Shown here in pieces: positions 5,353 through 6,218 of a DNA stretch of 6,218 nt. How positions within the stretch are numbered: position 1 is the stretch's first letter; each line of letters opens with the position of its first letter. Both the position numbers and the translations under genes were made by a program. The notes below the pieces were generated by a model, which had not been told where the DNA came from, searched no databases, and saw nothing but the letters and a program-made list of their open reading frames with translations. The DNA comes from Bryobacterales bacterium. GTDB taxonomy: Bacteria; Acidobacteriota; Terriglobia; Bryobacterales; Bryobacteraceae. Location of the stretch: assembly GCA_003142355.1 (NCBI GenBank), contig PLMF01000377.1:2076-8293 (forward strand). Reading direction: 5' to 3'.

Positions 5353-6218
5353 ATGCCATGGCCCGGTCCCCCGGTCGAATTCCGCAAAGGAACTTACTCG
5401 CGCGCCGGCGCGGCCAAACACGTCAAGTACCTGGGGCTGCCCAATCCGCGCGACTGGCAACCCGCCGACGCGGATTGGAAGCTTCCCGAGAACTGGCGTG
5501 AGATCGTGCTCGAGGGGATGCGCGAGCGTCTGGAAAAGTACCGGTCGTTCCGGCTGTTCATGGACATCTGCGTGCGATGCGGCGCGTGCGCCGACAAGTG
5601 CCATTTCTATCTGGGCACGGGCGACCCCAGGAACATGCCGGTGCTGCGCGCCGAACTGCTCCGCTCGGTCTACCGCCGCTACTTCACGGCCGCCGGGCGC
5701 GCGCTGGGCAGGCTCGCCGGCGCGCGCGACCTGACGGTGGAGGTGCTCAAGGAGTGGTTCTACTACTTCTACCAGTGCACCGAGTGCCGGCGCTGCGCGG
5801 TGTATTGCCCCTTCGGCATCGATACCGCCGAAGTCACGATGGTGGCGCGCGAGCTATTGAACCTGGTGGGGTGCAACATCAACTGGATTGTGGAACCCGC
5901 GGCCAATTGCCAGCGCACCGGCAACCATCTGGGCATCGAGCCGCGCGGGATCGAGGACACGCTGGATTTCGCGGTAGATGAAATCGAGGAGCTGACCGGC
6001 ATCCGGGTGGAAGCGCCCATCAACCGCAAAGGCGCCGAGATTCTGTTCATCGCGCCCTCGGCCGATTTCTACGGCACGCCGCATTACTACACGCTGCTCG
6101 GCTACCTGATGGTGTTGCACGAAGCGCAGGTGGATTACACCTTCAGCTCGTACGCTTCCGAGGGCGGCAACTTCGGCATGTTCGTCTCCCACGAGCTGAT
6201 GCAGCGGCTCAACGCCAA
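5353..6218 (+). CDS. dsrK: DsrK, Fe-S catalytic subunit of DsrMK(JOP), HdrD-like (3' end outside window)
   Basis: The first 288 residues of a cytoplasmic HdrD-like protein thought to reduce the DsrC trisulfide, or act in reverse, with electrons from DsrM. The frame is open from ATG 5353 to the window edge. The N-terminal portion includes 'KHVKYLGLPNPRDW' and 'DWKLPENW', known from DsrK. Two classical [4Fe-4S] motifs follow: C73-x2-C76-x2-C79-x3-C83 ('ICVRCGACADKC') and C142-x2-C145-x2-C148-x3-C152-P ('CTECRRCAVYCPFGID'). 'NCQRTGNHLGIEPRGIEDT' starts at residue 185. The cysteine-rich CCG domain that binds the special catalytic cluster is expected beyond the window. A weak GGAG (5338-5341) lies 11 bases before the ATG. 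Family members are about 530-550 residues, so roughly half is missing here. Confidence 0.95.
   Translation, partial: MPWPGPPVEFRKGTYSRAGAAKHVKYLGLPNPRDWQPADADWKLPENWREIVLEGMRERLEKYRSFRLFMDICVRCGACADKCHFYLGTGDPRNMPVLRAELLRSVYRRYFTAAGRALGRLAGARDLTVEVLKEWFYYFYQCTECRRCAVYCPFGIDTAEVTMVARELLNLVGCNINWIVEPAANCQRTGNHLGIEPRGIEDTLDFAVDEIEELTGIRVEAPINRKGAEILFIAPSADFYGTPHYYTLLGYLMVLHEAQVDYTFSSYASEGGNFGMFVSHELMQRLNA

Overview
The window is a GC-rich (roughly two-thirds G+C by eye) piece of bacterial chromosome, fully packed on the + strand. It carries the 3' end of an MacB/FtsX-type permease followed by the first six genes of a dissimilatory sulfite reductase (dsr) operon: dsrA, dsrB, a shortened dsrL-like gene, dsrC, dsrM and the first part of dsrK. 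The permease ends in the FtsX motif and a 'DPMRALRWE' tail, which is typical of the large permease families of Acidobacteriota. Together with the GC content and the presence of a DsrL-like gene in the operon, this suggests an acidobacterium, perhaps of the Bryobacterales/Solibacter type or the dsr-carrying peat-soil lineages (Candidatus Sulfopaludibacter and relatives). That assignment is inference; no rRNA or other marker gene is present.

Layout: 1-890 is the permease (5' end cut off by the window). 891-1129 is a 239-base intergenic stretch with a weak hairpin right at the permease stop, a three-unit tandem octamer (GACGCGGA), and a plausible sigma-70-type promoter just ahead of dsrA. 1130-6218 is one compact transcription unit: dsrA/dsrB overlap by 4 bases, dsrB/dsrL-like overlap by 4 bases, and later gaps are 2-4 bases. 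No terminator separates them, and the operon continues off the right edge inside dsrK.

How the genes work together (known for the families): DsrAB is the siroheme/Fe-S enzyme that interconverts sulfite and reduced sulfur bound to DsrC. DsrC carries the sulfur as a trisulfide between its two C-terminal cysteines, both present here. DsrMK is the membrane heme b/Fe-S module that exchanges electrons between the quinone pool and the DsrC trisulfide. DsrL in characterised organisms links NAD(P)H to DsrAB. Here the DsrL-like protein keeps both Fe-S ends but has lost the central NAD(P)H-binding domain and probably a good FAD site. That is the most interesting feature of the window. The window alone does not settle whether the pathway runs reductively or oxidatively: no dsrD or dsrEFH lies between the genes seen here.
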